36,266 bases of DNA from the NCBI GenBank assembly GCA_902812415.1, contig CADDZJ010000039.1:1-36266 (forward strand). Reading direction: 5' to 3'. Of the stretch, positions 18,957 through 27,364 are shown in pieces; position 1 is the first letter of the stretch, and the number at the start of each line of letters is the position of its first letter. The DNA comes from Acidobacteriota bacterium. Its GTDB lineage: Bacteria; Acidobacteriota; Terriglobia; UBA7540. The translations under genes were made by a program, and so were the position numbers. The notes under the pieces were generated by a model. That model was given only the letters and a program-made list of their open reading frames with translations. It was not told the DNA's origin and did no database searches.

Positions 18957-19011
18957 GCCTCGGCCAGGAAAGCCCCTCGTTTTTCTGCTTGAGCTGAGGT
19001 CTCAGAAAAAC

Positions 19012-19045
19012 AAAAAGCCCCCGAACTCAGTTCGGGGGCTTTTTT
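19012..19045. terminator. Strong bidirectional intrinsic terminator
   Basis: A 15-pair stem (19012-19026 with 19030-19044) with core AGCCCCCGAAC/GTTCGGGGGCT and a three-base loop (TCA). It is preceded by A5 and followed by T6. It can stop gnd transcription on the plus strand and the small secreted-protein gene on the minus strand. Confidence 0.92.
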
Positions 19046-19103
19046 GTTGTACTTGCTGACTTACGGAGAAGCTACTTCAGAATGAGCCGAAGCGCCAGCA
19101 TCC

Positions 19104-19289
19104 TTACTGCTGAGGGGTGCTGCTCTTGCTCTTGCTGTGCTTCTTGTGATGATGGGACTTCTTATGCTTCTTCGTGGTGGTCTGGGTCTGACCCTGATCC
19201 TGACCGGGAGCTGCCGCAGCGGCAAACACCGGCATACCCAGCGAAATCGCCAGACCTAAGGTGAAAAGTAAAGTAAGAACCTTCTTCAT
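19104..19289 (-). CDS. Small secreted Lys/His-rich protein
   Basis: The 61-residue product begins MKKVLTLLFTLGLAISLGM and has a PVFA-A signal-peptidase site near residue 23. The mature part, about 38 residues, has a Gln/Thr stretch and then KKHKKSHHHKKHSKSKSS, ending in TPQQ. It resembles small exported basic proteins I associate with Acidobacteriota; function unknown. The His/Lys cluster could bind metals, nucleic acid or cell-surface anions, none of which is shown. GGAGG lies 11 bases before the ATG with a GGTTGCAACC palindrome between them, which could modulate initiation. The gene shares the terminator at 19012-19045 with gnd. Confidence 0.7.
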   Translation of the reverse strand: MKKVLTLLFTLGLAISLGMPVFAAAAAPGQDQGQTQTTTKKHKKSHHHKKHSKSKSSTPQQ

Positions 19290-19661
19290 GTTGGTTGCAA
19301 CCTCCGTAAAATTTGAATTCTCTCAAGGTGGAGCACGTGAGAGACCAAAACGTACTCAATGGGAGGAATTCTAACACAAACTTATTGCTTGTGAGTACTT
19401 TAGAATAGTTTCACAGTTCACTATTTTAGACAAGAGAACAGGATGATGATTCCGGCAAAATATACGATTCGGTGTAGTTGCTGCACCAACTGGGGCGTTC
19501 GCAGGATGCTGAAAAATATCCGCAGCCGGTCATATCAACCTGATTTCTTTTCGCAACCCCGCGAACACTTGCAATCATCTTATGATTTATAGGCCTCACT
19601 ATCTGCTCAAGCCCGTCCTGGTCACTTCAGAGGCAAGCATGAGGGGGAAAAGAGGAATCGA
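19290..19661. other. Divergent intergenic region
   Basis: 372 bases separate the small secreted-protein gene from the PQQ dehydrogenase. The half near 19370-19440 is AT-rich and includes, on the minus strand, an extended -10-like TGTTAGAAT without a clear -35. No ORF or repeat is recognised. Confidence 0.4.
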
Positions 19662-21449
19662 GTGATTTTGCGCGTGCTGTTGGCGGTTCTTGTTGCGGCT
19701 TCGTCGGGCTGGGCATTCCAAACGCCGGATGGGGCTGCCATTTTTCAACAACACTGTGATGTGTGCCATCGGAAGGGCAGCGGGACACGGGCGCCGTCGA
19801 CTGAGGTGCTTCAGCAGATGTCGCGCGACTCGATTGTGCAAACTCTCGAAACCGGCGTTATGAGAGAACAAGGCGCCAAACTGACCCCTGCGGAGCGACA
19901 AGCGGTGGCGGCGTATCTTTCCCATGCTAAAGCTCCCGTCTCAAGCACTCGCCCTGGTTTTTGCGCCGTAAAATCCGATCCCCTGCTTGATGATCCCGGC
20001 TGGAACGGCTGGGGAGTTGATGTTGCGAACAGCCGCTTTCAGCCAGCGGCAGTGGCAGGGCTCAGCCGCAATCAAATCCCGAAACTGAAACTCAAGTGGG
20101 CCTTTGGCTTTCCAGGGGCTTGGGCGACGTTTGGCCAGCCGACGGTGTTTGGAGGACGCGTTTTCGCGGGCAGCGAAGATGGCACGGTTTATTCACTTGA
20201 TGCGCGAACGGGTTGTATCTACTGGACGTTTAGAGCCCCCTCCACCGTCAAGACGGCTGTCACCATCGGGTTCGGAGGCCGCATCGCCTATTTTGGCGAC
20301 GTGAGCGGCAACATCTATGCCGTGGATGCCGCCAACGGCTCGCTCTTGTGGAAAGTTCACGTTGATCCGCACCCCACAGCGCGCATTACAGGATCCCCGG
20401 TCCTTTTCGATGGTCGGCTTTACGTCCCCGTCTCTTCGGGCGAGGAGGGTGCGGCGATGGACCCCAGGTATCCGTGTTGCACTTTCCGCGGCAGCGTCGT
20501 GGCCCTCGATGCGCAGACAGGCAAACAGATTTGGAAGGCCTACACCATTCCGCAGCCGGCTCACCCAACCATGCGCAGCACCGCAGGGGTGCAAATGTGG
20601 GGGCCTTCCGGAGCAGCGGTGTGGTCGCCGCCCACTATTGATCCAAAACGACGCGCGATCTATGTAGCGACCGGCAACGGCTATTCTGACCCCCCTAGCC
20701 CCTATTCGGATGCGGTCATTGCATTTGATCTGGACTCCGGCAAAATGCTTTGGTCACAACAACTTACGCCGAGTGACCGCTGGAATATTGCATGCATCGC
20801 ACCGACCAAGGCGAACTGTCCTGATAATCCGGGGTCTGACTTTGATTTTGGATCGCCACCGATTCTCAAAACGCTGCCAGATGGACGCCGCCTGCTGATT
20901 GCGGGGCAGAAGTCCGGCGTAATCTACGCGCTCGACCCTGACCAGCAAGGCCGGATCGTTTGGCAAACACGGATCGGCAAAGGTGGGCCGCTTGGAGGAA
21001 TTCAATGGGGCGGCGCGGCGGACAAGAAACGGGTTTATTTCCCATTGTCCGATTGGAATGACTCGAATCCGGCCATGGGAGGAGGACTATTTGCTCTGCA
21101 AGCTGCTACAGGAAAGAAAGCCTGGTACGCGCCTCCTCCCAAGCCGGATTGCCTCAAGCAAGTCGGCTGCAACGCCGCACAGATGGCGCCAGTCACCGTC
21201 ATTCCCGGTGTTGTGTTTTCCGGCTCGCAAGATGGCCATTTGCGCGCCTATGATGCTCGAACCGGAAAAGTGATTTGGGATTTTGATACCCTGCAGGAAT
21301 TCAAGACGGTGAACGGAGCGGAGGCCCACGGCGGATCGATGAACGCTACGGGCCCTGCCATCGTTAACGGCATGCTTTATGTGGATGCAGGCTATACGAA
21401 CGGCGTGGCCGGTAACGTCTTGCTTGCATTTTCGGTAGATGGAAAATGA
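19662..21449 (+). CDS. Cytochrome c / PQQ-type beta-propeller dehydrogenase
   Basis: A 595-residue exported protein: signal peptide (MILRVLLAVLVAASSGWA), then a short class I cytochrome c domain with heme motif CDVCH (32-36) and a probable axial Met near 67. The remainder is an eight-bladed quinoprotein-like propeller with repeated W-blade patterns such as GTVYSLDARTG, GNIYAVDAANGSLLWK, GSVVALDAQTGKQIWKAY and GHLRAYDARTGKVIWDF. This arrangement resembles polyvinyl-alcohol dehydrogenase, a periplasmic PQQ enzyme passing electrons to its own heme. The substrate cannot be inferred. The GTG start at 19662 follows AGAGGA. A nearby upstream ATG (19639) runs into a stop. It stands alone as a transcription unit. 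Confidence 0.85.
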   Translation: MILRVLLAVLVAASSGWAFQTPDGAAIFQQHCDVCHRKGSGTRAPSTEVLQQMSRDSIVQTLETGVMREQGAKLTPAERQAVAAYLSHAKAPVSSTRPGFCAVKSDPLLDDPGWNGWGVDVANSRFQPAAVAGLSRNQIPKLKLKWAFGFPGAWATFGQPTVFGGRVFAGSEDGTVYSLDARTGCIYWTFRAPSTVKTAVTIGFGGRIAYFGDVSGNIYAVDAANGSLLWKVHVDPHPTARITGSPVLFDGRLYVPVSSGEEGAAMDPRYPCCTFRGSVVALDAQTGKQIWKAYTIPQPAHPTMRSTAGVQMWGPSGAAVWSPPTIDPKRRAIYVATGNGYSDPPSPYSDAVIAFDLDSGKMLWSQQLTPSDRWNIACIAPTKANCPDNPGSDFDFGSPPILKTLPDGRRLLIAGQKSGVIYALDPDQQGRIVWQTRIGKGGPLGGIQWGGAADKKRVYFPLSDWNDSNPAMGGGLFALQAATGKKAWYAPPPKPDCLKQVGCNAAQMAPVTVIPGVVFSGSQDGHLRAYDARTGKVIWDFDTLQEFKTVNGAEAHGGSMNATGPAIVNGMLYVDAGYTNGVAGNVLLAFSVDGK

Positions 21450-21565
21450 GTTGACTCATTATGACTTCGTCTGATCCCACCGTCATTTCATGAACAATAA
21501 GCGCACATCAAGGTGAGGGCGTGCCGTGGCTGCCTCTTTATAGTAACGCTCAGCCTTCCGATTCC

Positions 21566-21595
21566 TTGACAAAGCCCGAATCGCGTCGATAACAT
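21566..21595 (+). promoter_or_regulatory. Candidate sigma70-type promoter of the lipid gene cluster
   Basis: A perfect -35 TTGACA (21566-21571) and TAACAT (21590-21595) are separated by 18 bases, 205 bases before the first lipid gene. No gene or repeat was found elsewhere in the 21450-21800 spacer. Confidence 0.5.
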
Positions 21596-21800
21596 TCATC
21601 CATCGCGCTCAATACGGAGACGGCAGGGGCGACTCGCTGACGCGCGCAAGGTTATCCTCTGTCATTCGCGCTATGCCTACCTCTCTGCCGCGTTCGGTGG
21701 AGAGAGATTTTTGCGCATGTCGTGGAGCGTTTGATGGATCAGAGACAGGGCCTCGCCGGCGTTTTTCTCGCAGCCTAAAGATAGAGGAGACGCGGAACGA

Positions 21801-23372
21801 TTGACTGACATAGACCAAACATTCCGCGAGCATGAACTCCTTTTCACCGGGGCCAACGGCTTCCTGGGCAAAGTCATCCTCGCGCTTCTTCTGGATCGAT
21901 TTCCAAATTTCAGGCACTTGCACATCCTGTTGCGTCCGAGCGGAGAGTTGCCGCCTGCCGAGCGATTTTTCAAAGACGTACTCAACTCGCCTGCGCTGGC
22001 CTCCGTTACAGAGCACAGGGGCGACGGGTTTCCGCGCAACAGGATCAGCATCTGGTCCGGAGACATCAGCGCGCCTGATTGTGGTCTGGAACCGGAAGAT
22101 ATCGACCGCATGGCTGGCCGCGTAGACCTGATTCTCAACTGCGCTGGCCGTGTGGACTTCTTCCCCGCCATCGATGATTCTTTCAGCTCCAACGTGGACG
22201 GCGTCGAAAACATCGCCGATTTGGCGAAGCGCCTGGGCGCCAAACTGTTGCATGTCTCCACCGCTTTCGTCTGCGGCGAGGCCGACGGGCTGATTGAGGA
22301 GTCCGAACCAATTCTGGGTTACTATCCCCACCGCCGCGGTCCGGACGATCGAAGTTTTGATCACCGCGAGGAATTGCGTCACGTACGCGAATTGATTCGC
22401 CAGATCTACGAATCAAGTGACGCCAATCGCCGTGAGGATCGGGCGCGCCGCTCCCGTGAACTGGTCCAGCGATTGGTCGCTCTGGGAAAGCAGCGGGCCG
22501 CGAATTGGGGATGGGTGAATACTTACACTTACTCCAAGAGCCTGGGAGAGCAGATTATCCAGGCGGCGGAAGGCCTCGATTCTGCCATCGTGCGTCCGGC
22601 CATTGTGGAAAGCGCCTGGCGATTCCCTTTCCCGGGATGGATTGAAGGCGGGCGCACCGCAGCTCCTCTAGTCTTGATGGCGTTGGGCGGGCTGAAAGAT
22701 TGGCCGGTGCGGGAAGACGCTCCGCTTGAAGTCATTCCGGTGGATATGGTCGCATCGGCCATCCTCACAGTTTCAGCGCTCTTGCTTCAAAATCGCCACG
22801 AGCTGGTTTATCAGCTTGGCTCTGCGGACATGAATCCCTTCCCGCTTGGCAGTATCGTGACCCTGCTGGATGCTGAAGCCCGCAAACGCAAGAACGGAGA
22901 AGAAGTCTGGAGTCGCGGCTTGACCGATTGGCTCGCCGGAATGCGTCGCGGCTCCCGCATCCGTTTTGTGTCGTCTGAGGAGGCACAGAATCGACGGCTG
23001 AAATTACGAAGAGATATTGCCCGCGCTGAGCGCTGGCTCTCAGGAGCCGGGCGCGTTCTGGAAAAAATGGGTTTGCCGGGAGAGCGCTGGATGGGAGGCT
23101 TTAACACCGAATTGCGCAAACTCGACCTTCAGGCGAAATTCCGGGAGCAAACCCTGGACCAGTACCTTCCCTTTGTGCTCCAAAATCGATACATTTTTGA
23201 ATGCGAGAATATCCGCATCGCACACTCAATGCTTTCCAAGGCAGATCAGGAGTTGCTGCCGTGGCGCCCGGAAAATATTAACTGGAAGGAGTATTGGACA
23301 AAAAACCAGATCGAAGGCATTGAAAATTGGGTCCAGCCGGAAGCCGTGCGTGAGTGGACTTTCAAAATCTAG
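21801..23372 (+). CDS. Fatty acyl-CoA reductase-like SDR (male-sterility NAD-binding family)
   Basis: The 523-residue protein has an extended-SDR Rossmann start, LLFTGANGFLGKVILALLL (about 13-31). The ILNCAGRVDFFP segment and the active-site YTYSKSLGEQI (Tyr-xxx-Lys) follow, then VRPAIVESAWRFPFPGWIEG, all typical of the NAD_binding_4 family (PF07993) that reduces acyl-thioesters to aldehydes or alcohols. A basic helical C-terminus (about 400-500) has no motif I recognise. The start is TTG at 21801 with GAGGAG about 11 bases upstream; the true start may be a few codons away. First gene of the lipid cluster. It likely reduces the acyl chain loaded by the next gene product (inference). Cofactor NADPH or NADH not determined. 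Confidence 0.8.
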   Translation: MTDIDQTFREHELLFTGANGFLGKVILALLLDRFPNFRHLHILLRPSGELPPAERFFKDVLNSPALASVTEHRGDGFPRNRISIWSGDISAPDCGLEPEDIDRMAGRVDLILNCAGRVDFFPAIDDSFSSNVDGVENIADLAKRLGAKLLHVSTAFVCGEADGLIEESEPILGYYPHRRGPDDRSFDHREELRHVRELIRQIYESSDANRREDRARRSRELVQRLVALGKQRAANWGWVNTYTYSKSLGEQIIQAAEGLDSAIVRPAIVESAWRFPFPGWIEGGRTAAPLVLMALGGLKDWPVREDAPLEVIPVDMVASAILTVSALLLQNRHELVYQLGSADMNPFPLGSIVTLLDAEARKRKNGEEVWSRGLTDWLAGMRRGSRIRFVSSEEAQNRRLKLRRDIARAERWLSGAGRVLEKMGLPGERWMGGFNTELRKLDLQAKFREQTLDQYLPFVLQNRYIFECENIRIAHSMLSKADQELLPWRPENINWKEYWTKNQIEGIENWVQPEAVREWTFKI

Positions 23373-23484
23373 ACGGGCTTTGGAGCCGCGTGGAAGACCA
23401 AAAGATGCGCCCTTCGTTTTATAAAGCGGCTTTATTCGATGAAAGCCGCGTTATTAACAGGTTGCCGAGAAATAATTACGGCCA

Positions 23485-23631
23485 CTGTCATTCCGAGCCC
23501 CTCGCTTGTCATTCTGAGCGCAGGCGAGGAATCCCCGTGTTTCCGCTCAAGGGTAAACTCCGCGAGGAATCTCGCTCTGCAATAAAGATCATGCGAGATT
23601 CCTCTTCGCCTGCAGTTCCTCGGAATGACAG
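23485..23631. repeat. Interspersed repeat family A, copy 5 (large inverted repeat)
   Basis: CTGTCATTCCGAG (23485-23497) and CTCGGAATGACAG (23619-23631) are perfect 13-base inverted arms. Inside, GCAGGCGAGGAATC and GATTCCTCTTCGCCTGC form a second, imperfect inverted pair. The element fills much of the 304-base spacer between the reductase and the ACP-adenylating fusion, so the transcript would carry a long hairpin there. Confidence 0.75.
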
Positions 23632-23676
23632 GATGCAAGGGTTCTTCAGTTTCCTTTCAAATTGTAGTCGTCAGTT

Positions 23677-26529
23677 ATGATGCCAACTCTTCCTAAACAG
23701 GTGGAAGCTGCCTCCGTGGAAGGTCAAATCCTGGAGGTTGTGCGCGAGCTTCTGCTGGAGCTTGGTTCGGTGCGGGCGGCGGAAAGCCTCACGATGGATT
23801 CGTTGCTCGACCGCGACCTGGGGTTGGGCAGCCTTGAGCGTGTTGAGCTTCTGGTGAGGTTGGAAGCGCGCTTCAAAATTCGTCTGCCGGAAGAGGCGGC
23901 GCAAGAGGCTGAGACGCCGGCAGATTGGGCCCGAACGATCTTCGATGGAACCCGGCCCTCCAGCCGAAGCGAGCGTTACCGCATCGTTCAGCCTTCGCGG
24001 GATGCTCCCGAAGCGCCCGCCTCCGCAAAAAGCTGGCCTGAAGCGCTTCGCCACCACGCGCAGATCGAGCCAGACCGTGTGCAGATTCATCTTCTGGAAG
24101 AAGATTCCGGCCGCGACATCACTTACGGACAATTGCTTGAGACGGCCTCAAGGGTGGCAGCCGGGCTGATTGACGCCGGTTTACAGCGGAACGACACCGT
24201 GGCGATCATGCTGCCCACATGCGCCGATTTCTTCTATGCCTTTTTCGGCGTCATGTTGGCGGGCGGCATTGCGGTTCCCATCTATCCTCCGGCGCGGGCC
24301 GATAAGATTGAGGAATACGTTCGCCGCCAGGTCCTGATCCTGAAGAATGCGGAAGTCCGCTTCCTGATCAGTTTTGATCGTGTTCGCGCGGTTTCCCAGA
24401 TCATGCGAGTGAGCATCCCGAGTCTTCTGGAAGTAACCAGCGTCGAGGCTTTGTGCCGGTCTGGTGCGAAGCCGCCCTCCCGTGGCCTTGAACCCTCTGA
24501 AATCGCTTTTATCCAATACACCTCTGGCAGCACGGGTGATCCCAAAGGAGTGGTGCTGACCCATGCAAACGTGCTGGCCAACGTGCGCGGCATTGGCTGG
24601 TCTGTGAACTTTCGCCCGGATGACTACGTGGTCAGTTGGCTGCCTCTCTACCACGATATGGGCCTGATCGGTTCCTGGCTTTTCAGCGTCTATCATGGCG
24701 CGCCGATCACGGTGATGTCGCCGCTCGCATTTTTGAGCCGCCCTGAGCGCTGGCTCTGGGCCATGCACGATTCACGAGGCTCGCTTTGCCCGGCGCCCAA
24801 TTTTTCCTACGAATTGTGCGCCCGGAAAATTCCGGACGAAGCGATTGAAGGACTCGACTTAAGCCGCTGGCGCGTGGCGATTAATGCGGGCGAAGCCGTA
24901 TTGCCTGATACTCTGACGCGCTTTGCCGCCCGCTTCAAACCCTACGGGTTCCGCGCTGAGAGCTTTGTGCCCTGTTACGGGCTGGCCGAATCCTCCGTGG
25001 CGCTCACGTTTACGCCTATGAACCGGGCTCCGGTGATTGACGTCATCCGTCGCGATCTTTTTGAGGCGGAAGGCAAAGCAGAGCCCGCAGGGGAGGGCAA
25101 GAACAACGTGCTGCGATTCGTTGCCAATGGCCGCCCCATGCCCGGCCACGAGGTGAAACTCCTGGATGATCAGGGCCGGGAATTAGGGGAGCGCGTCCAG
25201 GGCCGCATCTTCTTCCGCGGCCTCTCGCGCACTGCCGGCTACTATCGCAATCCTAAGGCCACCGCCGCGGTCATCACGTCGGATGGCTGGATGGATTCCG
25301 GCGATCTGGGTTATTGGGCGAATGGGGAACTTTACGTCACAGGCCGCCTGAAAGATTGCATTATCAAGTCAGGGCGCAACATCATCCCGCAGGAAATTGA
25401 GGCGGCGGCGGCGGAAGTTCCGGGCGTCCGTAAAGGTTGCGTGGCGGCTTTCGGCGCCCTCGACCCGCAAACCGGCACCGAGCGGCTCGTGGTGGTGGCG
25501 GAAACACGCGCGAAGGCGTCGGATGAGCTAGAGCGCATAGAAGAAGGAATTATCAGGAGTGTCGATTCCGTCCTGGGAATTCCGCCAGACAAGGTGGCGC
25601 TGGTTGCCCCGCAAAGCATCCCCAAAACCAGCAGCGGGAAAATTCGCCGAACGGCAACGCGCGCGCTTTACCTTGAGGGCCGGCTTTCGGGACGTAAACG
25701 CCCACCCTGGATGCAGATTGCGCGCCTGTGGCTCGAGAATCTGGGAAACGGGTTCACGCTCTTTCGCCGGAAGGCCGTGGCTTGGGTGCATCGGGCATCC
25801 CGGCATTCCTATTTTGCCGCCTTGGCCTATCTTGGCGGCACGATGGCCCGCGTTGCAGGCGGGAAGGGAGCCTCTGCTTTCATCATCCGGGTCACGGCTC
25901 GTTGTATCTTGCGCTGGGGCAACCATCAGATTCATCTTGTGAAGAGATCGGAAGTCCCCACGGGCAAGCCAGCCATCTTAATGGCCAATCGCGCTGGGCA
26001 TTTGGATCCGCTCGTCGCGGCGGCGCGCATTCCGTTTCCATTTCGTTTTGCGGATGGGGCAGTGCTTGGCGAACTTCCCTCGCCAGCCGCGTTCCTTCTG
26101 CGGACGCTTGTCGCTTCCCCCCTGGGTGAGCATCGAGAGCCGCCAGGTGGAACCATGCGTCAGCGAATTGAGCGTTGCTTGAAGGGGCAATTGAGCGTGG
26201 TAGTGCTTCCGGAAGGGCCGGTCGGCGCTCCTCCGGCGCGCTCACGCTTCCGGCTGGACGCGCTACATGCGGCTCTTGACACAACCAGCCCCATTTATCC
26301 GGTTTTATTCCATGGGACTGAAGGGCTGGCGTGGCCGGATCGGAAATCGGAAGCGAGAACGCATAGCTCTGAGATCGGGATGGACGGTTCGGATGTCGAT
26401 GCCGCCAGTAACAGTCGGTCTCCGCAAGTTATTATCGGTGAAGCGATCCGCCCCTCGGCGCACAGCCATTATGATATGATCCAGCTACGTGAGCGCATCC
26501 GTGAAGCGCTGGCAAAGCTGTCGCGCTAA
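23677..26529 (+). CDS. ACP / fatty-acid-adenylating / PlsC-like acyltransferase fusion
   Basis: The 950-residue protein has three parts. Residues 15-88 are an acyl-carrier domain with Ser52 in DLGLGSLERVEL, the expected phosphopantetheine site (usually DSL, here GSL). Residues 110-690 are an ANL adenylating domain of the fatty-acyl-AMP-ligase type: YTSGSTGDPKGV (281-292), WLPLYHDMGLIG, INAGEAV, CYGLAESS, GDLGYW, and catalytic Lys655 in TSSGKIRR. Residues 760-950 are a PlsC-like acyltransferase with LMANRAGHLDPLV and VVLPEGPVGAPPARSRFR. In motif I the catalytic His of NHx4D is Arg772 (Asp777 is present), a single-base difference (CGC versus CAC). The enzyme could activate a fatty acid onto its own ACP for the upstream reductase. 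No clear Shine-Dalgarno precedes the ATG. Confidence 0.87.
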   Translation: MMPTLPKQVEAASVEGQILEVVRELLLELGSVRAAESLTMDSLLDRDLGLGSLERVELLVRLEARFKIRLPEEAAQEAETPADWARTIFDGTRPSSRSERYRIVQPSRDAPEAPASAKSWPEALRHHAQIEPDRVQIHLLEEDSGRDITYGQLLETASRVAAGLIDAGLQRNDTVAIMLPTCADFFYAFFGVMLAGGIAVPIYPPARADKIEEYVRRQVLILKNAEVRFLISFDRVRAVSQIMRVSIPSLLEVTSVEALCRSGAKPPSRGLEPSEIAFIQYTSGSTGDPKGVVLTHANVLANVRGIGWSVNFRPDDYVVSWLPLYHDMGLIGSWLFSVYHGAPITVMSPLAFLSRPERWLWAMHDSRGSLCPAPNFSYELCARKIPDEAIEGLDLSRWRVAINAGEAVLPDTLTRFAARFKPYGFRAESFVPCYGLAESSVALTFTPMNRAPVIDVIRRDLFEAEGKAEPAGEGKNNVLRFVANGRPMPGHEVKLLDDQGRELGERVQGRIFFRGLSRTAGYYRNPKATAAVITSDGWMDSGDLGYWANGELYVTGRLKDCIIKSGRNIIPQEIEAAAAEVPGVRKGCVAAFGALDPQTGTERLVVVAETRAKASDELERIEEGIIRSVDSVLGIPPDKVALVAPQSIPKTSSGKIRRTATRALYLEGRLSGRKRPPWMQIARLWLENLGNGFTLFRRKAVAWVHRASRHSYFAALAYLGGTMARVAGGKGASAFIIRVTARCILRWGNHQIHLVKRSEVPTGKPAILMANRAGHLDPLVAAARIPFPFRFADGAVLGELPSPAAFLLRTLVASPLGEHREPPGGTMRQRIERCLKGQLSVVVLPEGPVGAPPARSRFRLDALHAALDTTSPIYPVLFHGTEGLAWPDRKSEARTHSSEIGMDGSDVDAASNSRSPQVIIGEAIRPSAHSHYDMIQLRERIREALAKLSR

Positions 26530-26560
26530 ACACATTACTTGCAGCGAGTGGGATGACGAA

Positions 26561-27196
26561 ATGGCCTCTATTTTTTTGCGGATTCTGATCTGTTTTGTTT
26601 TAGGCTCCATCCCCTTTGCTGTATTAGCCATGGCAGGGTCGGGGATCGACATCCGCAAGGTGGGGTCCGGCAATCCGGGATTTAACAATGTCCTTCGCGT
26701 CAGCAAAGGCCGCGCCGTGGTCGCCCTGCTGGGTGATATGGGAAAGGGGATTGTCGCGCTCCTTCTGGCCTACCACACTGCGGATCCCGTCTGGCAGGGA
26801 TGGGTCTTCGGCTTCGCGGCTATTGTGGGACATTGTTATTCTCCTTGGCTGAAGTTCAAAGGGGGAAAGGGCATTGCGACTTCAGCCGGCGTGATGTTGG
26901 TGCTTTATCCGCTCTTCGCGGTGATATCCCTCATTTACTTTGTCGTGGCGCGCGTGTTTGGCAGCAAAGTGATGGAATGGAAAGAGGCCGGGGCGATCGC
27001 GTCGCTCTCTTCCTGGCTCCTCTTTGTGCTGCTCATGATTTTCTTCCGGAGCAATACGGATGCGCTCTGCGCGGCGGGCATCGCAGCGTTTCTCTTCTGG
27101 CGCCATAAAAAAAATCTCCGGCATATTTTTGCTTACAAGATGAGAGCGCCCGTTCCGAGCCAGTCGAGGCGCTCCTCGGTGATGGACCGCGACTGA
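26561..27196 (+). CDS. PlsY-like glycerol-3-phosphate acyltransferase
   Basis: A 211-residue polytopic inner-membrane protein with the two PlsY signatures: KVGSGNPGFNNVLRVSKGR (usual form GSGNxGATNVxR) and GHCYSPWLKFKGGKGIATSAG. At least four hydrophobic helices are visible. PlsY transfers acyl groups from acyl-phosphate to glycerol-3-phosphate. FNN replaces the usual ATN in the first motif, so a specialised donor or acceptor is possible. The ATG at 26561 gives the usual PlsY N-terminus; a longer in-frame start at 26489 overlaps the preceding gene and adds 24 unlikely residues. It follows the ACP-adenylating fusion by 31 bases. Whether the genome has another plsY cannot be seen. Confidence 0.85.
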   Translation: MASIFLRILICFVLGSIPFAVLAMAGSGIDIRKVGSGNPGFNNVLRVSKGRAVVALLGDMGKGIVALLLAYHTADPVWQGWVFGFAAIVGHCYSPWLKFKGGKGIATSAGVMLVLYPLFAVISLIYFVVARVFGSKVMEWKEAGAIASLSSWLLFVLLMIFFRSNTDALCAAGIAAFLFWRHKKNLRHIFAYKMRAPVPSQSRRSSVMDRD

Positions 27197-27364
27197 AGCG
27201 CAACGGCGTTGAGCAGTGATCGAGATTGTTGGCAACTCTGAACGCTTCCGGCTGACGGTTCACAGTTCGCCTTCGACAGCCCTTTCCTTCTGAAATCGAG
27301 GGCTATTGCGATTGAATTCGAGCGCCGGGAATTGTCGGATTGCTGCTGAAGTTCCCTCTTTGCT

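Noticed and set aside
21609-22382. 257-residue minus-strand ORF over the reductase start
   Set aside because: Lies opposite the N-terminal part of the reductase; no ribosome-binding site or motif.
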